Assembly: GCA_026400395.1 (NCBI GenBank)
Contig: JAPLPD010000149.1
Span: 66,736-108,221 of the forward strand
DNA length: 41,486 bases
Direction of reading: 5' to 3'
Source: Alphaproteobacteria bacterium
Lineage (GTDB): Bacteria; Pseudomonadota; Alphaproteobacteria; Rhizobiales; Xanthobacteraceae
Positions 17,986-26,131 of the stretch are shown piece by piece. Within the stretch, counting starts at the first letter, position 1, and each line of letters opens with the position of its first letter. The position numbers were made by a program, and so were the translations under genes. The notes beneath the pieces are model-generated. The model was not told the DNA's origin and made no database searches. It worked only from the letters and a program-made list of their open reading frames with translations.

Positions 17986-18285
17986 TTAGTTGCCGCCCAG
18001 GGTCTTGTCGGCGGCGGTGATGACGCTGTGGCCGGGATTTTTGGCGCAGTACTCGGCAAGCTTGATGCTGTTCTCGGTCATCTTGTCGAAATCGACGACC
18101 GGCGGCGCATCCTCGTCGCTGTAGTAGCCGTCGAGCCACATCAGCATGATGCCCATGTTCTCCTTGCTGTATTCGAAGAACTGTTTGCAGGTGACCACCG
18201 AGAGGTCGAATGACTGCTTCTGGGCCTGGGCGGGCAGCACGGTCCACAGCATGGCCGCAACCGTCAGCATCAATGAGCGTTTCAT
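17986..18285 (-). CDS. HdeA/HdeB-like periplasmic protein
   Basis: A small secreted protein of 99 residues from ATG 18285. The signal peptide (KRSLMLTVAAMLWTVLPAQA) is cut near residue 22. The mature part has two cysteines, in VVTCKQFF and LAEYCAKNPG, placed as in the HdeA/HdeB acid-stress chaperones, where they form one disulfide. The intervening segment MGIMLMWLDGYYSDE is also typical of rhizobial HdeA-like proteins. A role as a periplasmic chaperone under acid stress is an inference from the family. It stands alone, convergent with the MoxR operon. Confidence 0.82.
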   Translation of the reverse strand: MKRSLMLTVAAMLWTVLPAQAQKQSFDLSVVTCKQFFEYSKENMGIMLMWLDGYYSDEDAPPVVDFDKMTENSIKLAEYCAKNPGHSVITAADKTLGGN

Positions 18286-18361
18286 GGGAGCCTCGAATGC
18301 TCGCGCGGGATTCGCGCCCGCCTGACATTCGCTCCGGCCTGCGACGGCGGCAAGACGAATT

Positions 18362-18871
18362 TTAGCGGCTGTCCCAATCCGGGCGGATCGTGCCGCTGAC
18401 GCCGTCGAACGCACCGGGCGTCAATTCCGCCACAAGCAGCCGCGCCGGATCGACCGGCCCGCCAAGCGTGACCCTGCCCCTGGGGATCGCGCGAAATCCG
18501 GACTTGCCGTAGTACGGCTCGTCGCCGACCAGGACCACCAGACGATCGCCCCGGCTCTTCGCCTCGTCCAGAGCGTGGGCGATCAGCGCCCGGCCGATGC
18601 CGCGGGAGCGGAACGGCGGCTCCACCGTCAGCGGGCCGAGCAGCAGCGCCTTGGCCTCGCCGATCAGGATCGGCGACAGCCGCACCGAGCCGACCAGCAG
18701 CGTGCCCACGCGGGCAGTGAAAGACAACGCGGAGACATGGGAGACATCCTCGCGGATGCGGTACGCCGTCTTCGCAAAACGACCGGGGCCGAACGTACGG
18801 GCGTTAAGATGCTCGATCGCGGGCTGATCGTCAGGGGTTTCCGGCAGGATGGTGATGGAAAGATCGCTCAT
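18362..18871 (-). CDS. GNAT-family N-acetyltransferase
   Basis: A 169-residue acetyl-CoA-dependent acyltransferase of the GNAT fold. The acetyl-CoA pyrophosphate loop is RSRGIGRALI, preceded by the strand LLLGPLTVEP and followed by the strand RLVVLVGDEPYYGKSGF. This last pattern matches the YhbS-like subgroup. The substrate is not predictable. It lies 76 bp upstream of the HdeA-like gene on the same strand and is divergent from the GST gene. Confidence 0.88.
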   Translation of the reverse strand: MSDLSITILPETPDDQPAIEHLNARTFGPGRFAKTAYRIREDVSHVSALSFTARVGTLLVGSVRLSPILIGEAKALLLGPLTVEPPFRSRGIGRALIAHALDEAKSRGDRLVVLVGDEPYYGKSGFRAIPRGRVTLGGPVDPARLLVAELTPGAFDGVSGTIRPDWDSR

Positions 18872-18966
18872 GGGCTAATGCCGATTATCACCTGCGCCGG
18901 GCGGGGTCCATCTGTCGCTTCGGGCCCCTGCTGCCTACATTAAACGAAACCGGATCGGAGATCGCG

Positions 18967-19953
18967 ATGGGACTGCTGGTCGATGGCGTATGGCGCGACG
19001 ACAGTTTCGACAAGGCGCGAATGCAAAGCGGCCGCTTCAACCGGCCGACCACCAAGTTTCGCAACTGGATCACCCCCGACGGCAGCCCCGGGCCATCCGG
19101 TGAAGACGGCTTCGCTGCCGAAGGCGGCCGCTATCATCTGTATGTGTCCCTGGCCTGCCCTTGGGCGCACCGCACCATGATCTTCCGCCATCTCAAGCGG
19201 CTGGAAAGCGTCATCTCCATGTCAGTTACGTCCTGGCACATGGGCGAGACCGGCTGGACCTTCGATCTCAAGGAAGGTTCGAGCGGCGACCCGGTCAACG
19301 GCACGCAGAAGGTCTCGGAGATCTACCTGCTGGCGGACCCGAACTACACCGGCCGCGTCACCGTGCCGGTGCTGTGGGACAAGCAGCGCAAGACCATCGT
19401 CAGCAATGAATCGTCCGAGATCATCCGCATGTTCAACTCGGCGTTCGACGCACTCACCAACGAGAGCACCGACTACTACCCACCGGAGCTCCGCAGCGAG
19501 ATCGACGCGGTCAACGACCTCGTCTATGCGAACATCAACAATGGCGTCTACCGCGCGGGCTTCGCCACCAAACAGGACGTCTATGAAGAAGCGTTCCGCA
19601 GTCTGTTCGCGGCACTCGACGACGTTGAACGTAGGCTCGGCCGCCAGCGCTATCTGGCCGGCCCGCGCATGACCGAAGCCGACTGGCGGCTGTTCGGAAC
19701 TCTCATCCGCTTCGACGCGGTGTACTACAGCCACTTCAAGTGCAACCTGCGGCGGATCGGCGATTTTCCAAACCTGTCGAACTATACGCGCGACCTTTAT
19801 CAGGTGCCCGGCATCGACGAGACCGTCAGTATCGACCACATCAAGCGGCACTATTACGGCAGCCAGATCAAGGTGAACCCGACCGGCATCTACCCGCTTG
19901 GCCCCGAACTCGACTTCACGGCGCCGCACGACCGTGATCGTTTTCTGAGCTAG
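18967..19953 (+). CDS. glutathione S-transferase, glutathionyl-hydroquinone reductase type
   Basis: Cytosolic enzyme of the YqjG/ECM4 (Xi-class GST) family that removes glutathione from glutathionyl-hydroquinones. It has 328 residues, the usual length. The catalytic motif CPWAHRT starts at Cys64, preceded by GRYHLYVSLA. Further family features are SNESSEIIRMFN and the C-terminal segment RRIGDFPNLSNYTRDLYQ. The gene is monocistronic and is followed by a clear terminator at 20053. A role in quinone detoxification is an inference from family. Confidence 0.93.
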   Translation: MGLLVDGVWRDDSFDKARMQSGRFNRPTTKFRNWITPDGSPGPSGEDGFAAEGGRYHLYVSLACPWAHRTMIFRHLKRLESVISMSVTSWHMGETGWTFDLKEGSSGDPVNGTQKVSEIYLLADPNYTGRVTVPVLWDKQRKTIVSNESSEIIRMFNSAFDALTNESTDYYPPELRSEIDAVNDLVYANINNGVYRAGFATKQDVYEEAFRSLFAALDDVERRLGRQRYLAGPRMTEADWRLFGTLIRFDAVYYSHFKCNLRRIGDFPNLSNYTRDLYQVPGIDETVSIDHIKRHYYGSQIKVNPTGIYPLGPELDFTAPHDRDRFLS

Positions 19954-19971
19954 GCCGGCCCGGATCGCACC

Positions 19972-20127
19972 TGTGACTTTGCGCACTTCACGAAGACGGG
20001 CGCCAGCGGCATGATGGGGTCACGATTTCGTTCCTTCCTCCGTTCCCACTTAGCCGTCGCCCGAAGCCCGGGCGGCGGCTTTTTCTTGCTTAGAATACAA
20101 TAACGGGTTGTGACCTTACGCACTTCA
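19972..20127 (+). repeat. pair of 19-bp direct repeats flanking a terminator
   Basis: TGTGACTTTGCGCACTTCA at 19972-19990 and TGTGACCTTACGCACTTCA at 20109-20127 match at 17 of 19 positions and are 137 bp apart. About 17-18 bp beyond each copy is a second short match (GCATGATGG / GCATGCTGG), so the repeated unit may be about 45 bp with a diverged centre. The terminator at 20053 lies between the copies. Confidence 0.6.
20053..20084 (+). terminator. Rho-independent terminator after the GST gene
   Basis: An 11-bp stem GCCGTCGCCCG / CGGGCGGCGGC with one G-U pair and a 5-nt loop is followed by five T residues. It lies about 100 bp after the GST stop codon and before the small ORF at 20171. Confidence 0.85.
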
Positions 20128-20170
20128 TCCGCCGAACACCTGCTGCATGCTGGATGAAGGGAGGGACCAC

Positions 20171-20347
20171 ATGCAGACCGCGCACCAGATCAGGGAACTT
20201 CGCGCCCGGATGATCGAGCTCCTCGAACGGGCTCAGGCGCTTGCCGATGAAACCGGCGACTCCGCCGCGGGCGTATTCATCGCCACCGCGCGCGACCGCG
20301 TGAGGGGTCGCCTGGAGCTTGAAAGCCATTTCAACGCGCACGGATAA
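20171..20347 (+). CDS. small helical protein of unknown function
   Basis: A 58-residue ORF from ATG 20171 with a good GGGAGGG site about 8 nt upstream. The sequence is strongly helical and charged: RELRARMIELLERAQALADE, then a second helix ATARDRVRGRLELE. It has its own space between a terminator and the convergent caspase-like gene, so it is probably real. I do not recognise a family. A start 24 nt upstream is possible but lacks a better binding site. Confidence 0.55.
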   Translation: MQTAHQIRELRARMIELLERAQALADETGDSAAGVFIATARDRVRGRLELESHFNAHG

Positions 20348-20374
20348 CGCGCGCTCACCGTCGCTTGAATTGCT

Positions 20375-22189
20375 CTATTCGCAGAAGCGCTTGCCGTTGA
20401 AGGTGAAGCACTTGCCACCCCCGCCGCCTCCGGCCGGAGCGGCCGGCGCCGACCGCTGGGCGGGCTCCTGCCGGGCGACGGACTTTGCCGGCTCCGGCTT
20501 CTTCTGACAGACGCCGCTCGCGCCAGGCACGAAGCCGCTCTCACATGTGATCTGCACACAGCGCTCGCCATCGACGCGCTGGCCCTTGCCACACTCAAGC
20601 GGGCAGATCCGGCCAGTTTTGCCGCGTACCGCATCGAGCGCGTCCAGGCTCGCGAGTTTCACATCGAAGGTGGTGCCCGCATTCTTGTTGAACTGTTCCA
20701 GCGCCTTGCGCGAACCCTCGGTCCAGTTGCCGTCGATGCTGGCCGGATCGCAGCCGACCCGCTTGAGATGGGCCTGCAACAGCCGCCGGACATCAGCCGG
20801 ATCCATGGCCGGGGCAACGGCCACCGCGACGGGCGGAGCCGGGGACGCCGGATGAGCCGGCACCGCGAGCGCCAGCTTCTGTTCGTTGAGACGCTTGGCC
20901 TCGTCGGCCAGACGTTTGGCTTCTTCAACCTGACGGCGCGCATCCTCGACGGCCTGCCGTTTGGCCTCCTCGACTTGACGTCGGGCCTCGTCCGCTTGTC
21001 GCCGGGCCTCCTCGGCCTGACGCTTCGCCGCCTCGACTTCGCGCTGGGAGCTCTCGGCAAACTTGTGGCGCTCCTCGTCGAGTTCACGTTTGGCCTGTTC
21101 GGTGAGGCGCTTCTTGACCTCCTCGGCCTGTCGGGCGCCCTGCTCCTCCAACTGGCGGCGGAAATCCTCGCTCTTAGTCTGAGCCTGCTGCTCGGCCTGA
21201 CGCTTGGTCTCCTCGGCTTTCGAACTGGCCTGCTCGGCCGCCTGCAGCTTGCCGTACTGCGCGCGTGCGAGATCGGCGTAGAGGCCGCTGGTGTGAACCG
21301 CGAGGAAGGAATCCCAAGCCTGCTTGGTGCCGATCTGTGCAGCGAACTCGTAATCCTGCCGCGCCGTTGCGCTGGGATCGACCGGAGCGGCCACACCCGG
21401 CACCAGCGCTACCGTGTCTCCGCCGAGCGAGCCGTACACAAAAGGCTCCTGGCGATTTCCGGTCGAACGCAGCACCTCGTCGCGAACGCGACCGAAAGCG
21501 ATGCGAAGGTCGAGGCCGGGCGTAGTAAAGTTGTTCAGCAGCGCCTTGGTGAACGGGCTGTTGTTGTCGTCGCCGTCGGAGGCGGTCGAGCCAGCCTTCG
21601 CCGCGAACGCGATCATCGTGTCCGATACAGCCACTTCGACCTTGGCCAGGCCACGGCCGATGGATCGCGAGGCGACGGTTTTTTTCATCGAGTTGGTGAA
21701 AGGATTGTTGCGGCATGCGTCGAGAATGACCAGCCGCAGCCGCCTGACCGGCTCCAGAACCTTCACGATGCGATCGAGCGAGACGGCCTCGTCCTCGACG
21801 TCGAGATCGCGTTCAAGAACGGCGTCCACCGGCAGTAGATAGTTGATGCCATCCACTTCGATGCCATGTCCGGCGTAGTAGACGACGGCAATGTCGGCGT
21901 CGCGGGCTTTGTCGGAGAAGTCGCGCAGCGCGCGGCGCATGTCGGCGATCGTGAGATTATTGCGGCTCTCGACCACATCAAAGCCCGATTTTTTCAGAAG
22001 CGCGGTCACCGCCGCCGCATCTCGCGACGGATTGGGCAATTGAACGACGCGCTTATAGGCCGAGTTGCCAATCACCAGCGCAATGCGCTTTTCGGCGGCA
22101 AAAGACGAGGCATGGGTGGATGCCAGAACAGCGAGGGATAGCAGCGCCAAGGCTGCAGCTGAAAACACGGATGCCGTCGAAAACCGCAT
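20375..22189 (-). CDS. secreted caspase-fold (peptidase C14) protein with coiled coil and Cys-rich tail
   Basis: A 604-residue exported protein. The signal peptide ends near SSFAA (about residue 32). The caspase p20-like domain follows: RIALVIGNSAY, catalytic His108 in YYAGHGIE, and Cys159 in VILDACRNNP, both dyad residues present. Residues about 308-439 form a long charged coiled coil built of seven-residue units such as EEARRQA. Then come a proline/alanine hinge, a small helical domain (DPADVRRLLQAHLKRVGC) and a tail with eight more cysteines ending KCFTFNGKRFCE. Bacterial relatives of this form are common in rhizobia, without a known role as far as I know. Monocistronic. Confidence 0.88.
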   Translation of the reverse strand: MRFSTASVFSAAALALLSLAVLASTHASSFAAEKRIALVIGNSAYKRVVQLPNPSRDAAAVTALLKKSGFDVVESRNNLTIADMRRALRDFSDKARDADIAVVYYAGHGIEVDGINYLLPVDAVLERDLDVEDEAVSLDRIVKVLEPVRRLRLVILDACRNNPFTNSMKKTVASRSIGRGLAKVEVAVSDTMIAFAAKAGSTASDGDDNNSPFTKALLNNFTTPGLDLRIAFGRVRDEVLRSTGNRQEPFVYGSLGGDTVALVPGVAAPVDPSATARQDYEFAAQIGTKQAWDSFLAVHTSGLYADLARAQYGKLQAAEQASSKAEETKRQAEQQAQTKSEDFRRQLEEQGARQAEEVKKRLTEQAKRELDEERHKFAESSQREVEAAKRQAEEARRQADEARRQVEEAKRQAVEDARRQVEEAKRLADEAKRLNEQKLALAVPAHPASPAPPVAVAVAPAMDPADVRRLLQAHLKRVGCDPASIDGNWTEGSRKALEQFNKNAGTTFDVKLASLDALDAVRGKTGRICPLECGKGQRVDGERCVQITCESGFVPGASGVCQKKPEPAKSVARQEPAQRSAPAAPAGGGGGGKCFTFNGKRFCE

Positions 22190-22327
22190 GAGCGGGGCCC
22201 CGAAAATGCCCTTTCAGAGGAACTCGAAAAGGTAACTCGCGATCACCGGCGAAAATACATTTACACCGGGGCAACGGCAAGCTGTCCCGCAACAGGTGCG
22301 CGCAGATTTCCGAGGCTACAGCTGGGC

Positions 22328-22780
22328 TTACCAGCGTTGCGCGGCCGGCTTTCCTTCCGTCACCTCGGTAATCCGGGCGCGGGTGCCGGGCGTGGTATCC
22401 GGCGGCAAGGCTTCGAGCGAGAAAAAGCCATGCGCGGCGATCTCGCGGTTCGGCACCGGAGGCGCGGTCTGCCGGAAGTCCCGGATGACATAGAGCGCGA
22501 CGTGATCTCTGATCGAATAGAATGGATGAAAATAGATACCATGGAGCACCGGCGGCCCTGTCAGCTCGATATTGCCTTCTTCGGCCATTTCCCGGGCGAG
22601 TGCATCGAGCAGGGTTTCCCCGGCTTCCACGCCGCCACCGGGCAATTGCCAGCCAGGGGCATAAGCATGCTTGATCAGAAACACTCGGCCGTCGCCATCG
22701 AGCACCAGACCACGGGCGCCTACGGTGAGCCCGCGAGAGAAACGCCAGTAGAAGTGCAGCACCCGGTTGACCAGCGCCAT
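22328..22780 (-). CDS. NUDIX hydrolase
   Basis: A 150-residue NUDIX protein. The Nudix box begins GGGVEAGETLLDALAREMAEEGNI, seen as GGGVEAGE plus AREMAEEGNI; the conserved REUxEE element reads REMAEE, so the metal-binding glutamates are present. The N-terminus (HFYWRFSRGLTVGARGLVLD) and the strand VFLIKHAYAPGWQLPGG are typical of a subgroup acting on nucleoside or sugar diphosphates. It is divergent from mbfA, and its start codon lies 19 bp from the iron control element, which might therefore influence it. Confidence 0.9.
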   Translation of the reverse strand: MALVNRVLHFYWRFSRGLTVGARGLVLDGDGRVFLIKHAYAPGWQLPGGGVEAGETLLDALAREMAEEGNIELTGPPVLHGIYFHPFYSIRDHVALYVIRDFRQTAPPVPNREIAAHGFFSLEALPPDTTPGTRARITEVTEGKPAAQRW

Positions 22781-22799
22781 TTTGTTTGGGATAGCCTTG

Positions 22800-22816
22800 T
22801 TTAGAATTAATCTAAT
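22800..22816 (+). promoter_or_regulatory. Irr-type iron control element upstream of mbfA
   Basis: The sequence TTTAGAATTAATCTAAT reads as half-sites TTTAGA and TCTAAT around a 5-bp spacer; 5 of 6 arm positions are complementary. This resembles the rhizobial ICE (consensus of the type TTTAGAA-N3-TTCTAAA) bound by the haem-sensing regulator Irr. It starts 54 bp before the mbfA GTG. In rhizobia mbfA is a known Irr-repressed gene. Downstream, CTAATCTAATCT continues as short tandem copies that could overlap the promoter. Confidence 0.7.
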
Positions 22817-22853
22817 CTAATCTGGTGTTCTGAAGCCGAGAAGAGGCCCCATT

Positions 22854-23813
22854 GTGAAGCGCTTTGCCGAACTATCCGAGCAGGAAATCCTGGCCCTCGC
22901 CATTTCCAGCGAAGATGAGGACAGCCGCATTTACCGCGGCTTTGCCGAGGGCCTGCGCGAGCCGTTTCCGGCCTCCGCCAAGGTGTTCGACGAGATGGCG
23001 GAAGAGGAGGTCCGGCATCGAACCATGCTGTTCGACATGTATCGCGAAAAATTCGGCGAGTACCTGCCGCTGATCCGCCGCCAGGACGTCAAAGGCTTCA
23101 TCCACCACTCCACGCCGCTCTGGCTGATGCGACCGCTCGGCCTCGACGAGGTGCGCAAGGTCGCCGAGCGCATGGAATACCAGGCCGCGCGCTTCTACCG
23201 AAAATCGGCGGAAGCGGCCCGCGATATCTCGATCCGCAAGCTGCTCACCGAATTGGCCGAGATCGAAGCAGAGCACGAGACCCTGGCCCACAAGCTCGGC
23301 GAGACCATTCTCACCCAGGACACCCGCGCCAAGGAGGACGAAACCCAGCGCCGCATGTTTCTGCTTCAATACGTGCAACCGGGACTGGTCGGCCTGATGG
23401 ACGGCTCGGTTTCGACGCTGGCGCCGGTATTCGCCGCAGCGTTTGCCACGCACAGCACCTGGGAGACTTTTCTGGTTGGCATGGCCGCGTCGGTCGGCGC
23501 GGGTATCTCGATGGGATTCGCCGAGGCTTTATCCGACGATGGCTCGCTCACCGGACGCGGCACGCCCTGGATACGCGGCACCGTGTGCGGTCTCATGACG
23601 ACCATCGGCGGCGTCGGCCACACCCTGCCCTATCTCATTCCCGATTTCTGGGCGGCAACTATCCTGGCCATCGTCGTGGTCGTGATCGAGCTCGCCGTGA
23701 TTTCCTGGATTCGCTATCGGTACATGGACACGCCATTTCTTTCGGCCGCATTCCAGGTCATGGTCGGCGGCGCATTGGTTTTCGTGGCTGGGATACTTAT
23801 CGGCAGCTCTTGA
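22854..23813 (+). CDS. mbfA: membrane-bound ferritin / iron exporter MbfA
   Basis: Inner-membrane protein that exports iron and protects against iron and peroxide stress. It has 319 residues from GTG 22854. The N-terminal half is a ferritin-like (erythrin-vacuolar) four-helix domain with iron ligands visible as SEDEDSRIY, EEEVRH (ExxH at 52-55) and EIEAEHETL. The C-terminal half is a VIT1/CCC1-like transporter domain beginning LVGLMDGSVSTLAPVFA, with GFAEALSDDGSLTGRG and hydrophobic helices to the end. The Irr box upstream predicts repression under low iron. It overlaps the phosphoesterase gene by one base. Confidence 0.94.
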   Translation: MKRFAELSEQEILALAISSEDEDSRIYRGFAEGLREPFPASAKVFDEMAEEEVRHRTMLFDMYREKFGEYLPLIRRQDVKGFIHHSTPLWLMRPLGLDEVRKVAERMEYQAARFYRKSAEAARDISIRKLLTELAEIEAEHETLAHKLGETILTQDTRAKEDETQRRMFLLQYVQPGLVGLMDGSVSTLAPVFAAAFATHSTWETFLVGMAASVGAGISMGFAEALSDDGSLTGRGTPWIRGTVCGLMTTIGGVGHTLPYLIPDFWAATILAIVVVVIELAVISWIRYRYMDTPFLSAAFQVMVGGALVFVAGILIGSS

Positions 23814-24685
23814 TGTTCACTCTGGCGCATCTCTCGGACGTCCACCTCGCGCCACTGCCGATGCCGAAGCCGGTCGAACTCCTGTCCAAGCGCGGGCTTG
23901 GCTACATCAACTGGCTGCGCAAGCGCCGCTCGATCCATCGCCTCGACATCCTGACGGCGCTGGTCGCCGATCTCAAAGCCCGCGCTCCGGATCATGTCGC
24001 GGTCACCGGCGATTTGGTCAATCTATCACTGCCGTTCGAGTTCACCCGCGGGCGCGATTGGCTTGCCGCGCTGGGCGAGCCGCGTGATGTCACGTTCGTA
24101 CCGGGCAATCACGATGCCTATGTGCGGCAGGCCGCGACATTCGCCGACCGGCACTGGGCCGACTTCATGCGCGGCGATGGCGGCGAAAGCTTTCCGTTCG
24201 TGCGGCGGCGCGGGCCGCTCGCCCTGATCGGGCTTTCGACTTCGCTGCCGACGCTGCCCCTCGCCGCAACTGGACGCCTGCACGGCGACCAGCTCGAGCG
24301 GCTTGCGAAAATGCTGCCGAGGCTCAAGCGCGAGCAGGCATTCCGTGTCGTGCTGATCCATCATCCGCCGGTCCTGGGCGCGAATTATTTTCGCCGGCTG
24401 ACCAATAGCTCGGCGCTCCGCGAAGTGTTGCGCGAGCACGGCGCCGAGCTGGTTCTGCATGGCCATCACCACGAGGCATCGCTGCAATGGCTGCCGGGGC
24501 CGCGGCTTCGCATCCCGGTGATCGGCGTGCCGTCGGCCTCGGGCGCGGGAGGCAATGAGGACCCCTCCGGCTACAATCTCTACGAGGTAGAAGGCGTGTG
24601 GGGCGCCTGGCGCTGCACCATGACCGCGCGCGGCTGGCGTGACGGCGGATTCGGCGAAGTCAGCCGGCAGACTCTCTACGCGTAG
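23813..24685 (+). CDS. metallophosphoesterase
   Basis: A 290-residue calcineurin-type phosphoesterase starting at ATG 23813, which overlaps the mbfA stop (TGATG); the open frame extends 228 nt further upstream only inside mbfA. All family metal-binding motifs are present: LSDVHL near the start, VTGDLVN, PGNHD, VLIHHPP and LHGHHHE. The length and spacing resemble the IcC/cpdA-like bacterial group, whose members may cleave cyclic nucleotides or phosphodiesters. Coupling to mbfA suggests expression under high iron, which is an inference. The substrate is unknown. Confidence 0.92.
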   Translation: MFTLAHLSDVHLAPLPMPKPVELLSKRGLGYINWLRKRRSIHRLDILTALVADLKARAPDHVAVTGDLVNLSLPFEFTRGRDWLAALGEPRDVTFVPGNHDAYVRQAATFADRHWADFMRGDGGESFPFVRRRGPLALIGLSTSLPTLPLAATGRLHGDQLERLAKMLPRLKREQAFRVVLIHHPPVLGANYFRRLTNSSALREVLREHGAELVLHGHHHEASLQWLPGPRLRIPVIGVPSASGAGGNEDPSGYNLYEVEGVWGAWRCTMTARGWRDGGFGEVSRQTLYA

Positions 24686-24690
24686 GACGC

Positions 24691-25272
24691 CTAATGCGGC
24701 ATCCGCGAGGCGACAACCCACAACACCGCAAACAAGACAAAACCACCCGCCAACAGTCCGAACACAAAAGCGCGGACCACGCGCCAGCCCCCACCATGTC
24801 CGGTCACGCTGCGATTCACTCGCGCGGGCGGCATGCTTGCATCCTCGGCCAACGCTCGTTCGCGATCGATGATGCGGGCGGCGACGTAGTGGGTGACCGC
24901 TTCGACGATCTCGGCGATCACATTGCTCTCGGCCAGCACCCGGCGGCCGTGCCGCGTATCCTGCGCAAAACGATAGCGGCGCTTGTCGCGGCCCATCACC
25001 ACATGGGCGACGGCATCGATCCAAAGCCGTGGCGTGTCGCCCCGGCTGACGCCGCGGTCGAACAGTTCGAGCCCCGGCGGGATTTCGTTGAACAGCGGAT
25101 CGAGCGCTTCGTTGAGAAGGTCCAGCCGCGCCAGTTCGGCGTCGCGCAGATCGACGACGACGCTCGACTTCTCGGCGATCTCGATGCGGGTCGTGCGGAC
25201 AGCGTCCCTCAGCGATCCGGGCCGAGGCGCCACGGGCACCGCGGAATCGGCAGCGTCACGCTTTTTGTCCAT
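24691..25272 (-). CDS. tail-anchored protein of unknown function
   Basis: A 193-residue protein. The N-terminal two thirds are soluble and charged, with the segments VVDLRDAELARLDLLNEAL and GDTPRLWIDAVAHVVMGRD. A single C-terminal membrane helix (about residues 167-189, VFGLLAGGFVLFAVLWVVA) ends just before the stop. No signal peptide is seen. I do not recognise a domain with confidence; similar conserved hypothetical proteins exist in rhizobia to my memory. It converges on the phosphoesterase gene with only 5 bp between stops. Confidence 0.8.
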   Translation of the reverse strand: MDKKRDAADSAVPVAPRPGSLRDAVRTTRIEIAEKSSVVVDLRDAELARLDLLNEALDPLFNEIPPGLELFDRGVSRGDTPRLWIDAVAHVVMGRDKRRYRFAQDTRHGRRVLAESNVIAEIVEAVTHYVAARIIDRERALAEDASMPPARVNRSVTGHGGGWRVVRAFVFGLLAGGFVLFAVLWVVASRMPH

Positions 25273-25348
25273 GCCGCCAATGTACCGTCACGCCGACTGG
25301 CGGTAAACCAATCAACCCGTTGTTCCCTCAGGTTTCCGGCCGCCGCGC

Positions 25349-26131
25349 TCAGCTGGTCTTGACGCCATAGGCCCGCCCCCAGCCAAGGCCATCCTCGGTG
25401 CGCGCCCGCGGCTTGTATTCGCAAGCGGTCCAGCCCTTCCAGCCCAGCCGATCCAAGGCGTCGAAGATGGCCGGATAGTTGATCTCGCCCTCGTCCGGTT
25501 CCGCGCGCGACGGCACCGACGCGATCTGTACATGGCCAACCAGGGGCCGATGCTTCTCGAACCGGGTGATGAGATCGCCGCTGACGATCTGCACATGATA
25601 GAAATCAAACTGGATTTTGACGTTGGCTGCGCCGACCTTGGCGATGATGTCGGCGGCCTGCTCGATCCGATTGAGGAAATAGTCCGGACGGTCGCGCTGG
25701 TTGATGGGCTCGATCAAACACATAACGTTGTGCGCCTTTGCCAGTTCCGCCGCTCGCGTGAGGTTGGCGATGAAGGTCCGCTCGGCCGCCGGCCGCTGCT
25801 CGGGCGGAACCGCGCCGGCCATGCAGTGGATTGCGCTGCCGCCGATCGCCACTGTGTATTCAAGCGCTTGCTTGAACACGACGTCCCAGTCGCGCTCGCG
25901 CCCCGGAACAGCGCCCAGGCCGGAATCGCCGGGGCGGCCACCGACAAACGTGTTGATGCCAAGCTGGATCAGCCCGTGCTTTTCGATCTCGGCCTTCAGC
26001 GCCGCAGGAGTATGATCGTAGGGAGCCTGCAGTTCCACCGCCTTGAAGCCAGCCGCCGCCGCCGCGCCGAACCGCTCGATCAACGGGCGTTCTGTGAACA
26101 TGTACGCAAGATTGGCGGCAAAGCGCGGCAT
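25349..26131 (-). CDS. hyi: hydroxypyruvate isomerase-family sugar isomerase/epimerase
   Basis: TIM-barrel enzyme of the xylose isomerase-like superfamily, 260 residues from ATG 26131. It fits hydroxypyruvate isomerase, which interconverts hydroxypyruvate and tartronate semialdehyde in glyoxylate use. Predicted metal or catalytic residues are Glu141 in LIEPINQRDRPDYF, Asp176 in QFDFYHVQI, the strand GHVQIASVPSR and Glu238 in CEYKP. The segment GRDEPDEGEIN-like (EPDEGEINY) is typical of the Hyi group, as opposed to OtnI. No glyoxylate carboligase gene is adjacent, so the physiological role is open. Confidence 0.9.
   Translation of the reverse strand: MPRFAANLAYMFTERPLIERFGAAAAAGFKAVELQAPYDHTPAALKAEIEKHGLIQLGINTFVGGRPGDSGLGAVPGRERDWDVVFKQALEYTVAIGGSAIHCMAGAVPPEQRPAAERTFIANLTRAAELAKAHNVMCLIEPINQRDRPDYFLNRIEQAADIIAKVGAANVKIQFDFYHVQIVSGDLITRFEKHRPLVGHVQIASVPSRAEPDEGEINYPAIFDALDRLGWKGWTACEYKPRARTEDGLGWGRAYGVKTS

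Noticed and set aside
20880-21270. Repetitive DNA inside the caspase-like gene as a CRISPR or satellite repeat
   Set aside because: The repeats follow the seven-residue coiled-coil code of the protein and are not regular at the DNA level.
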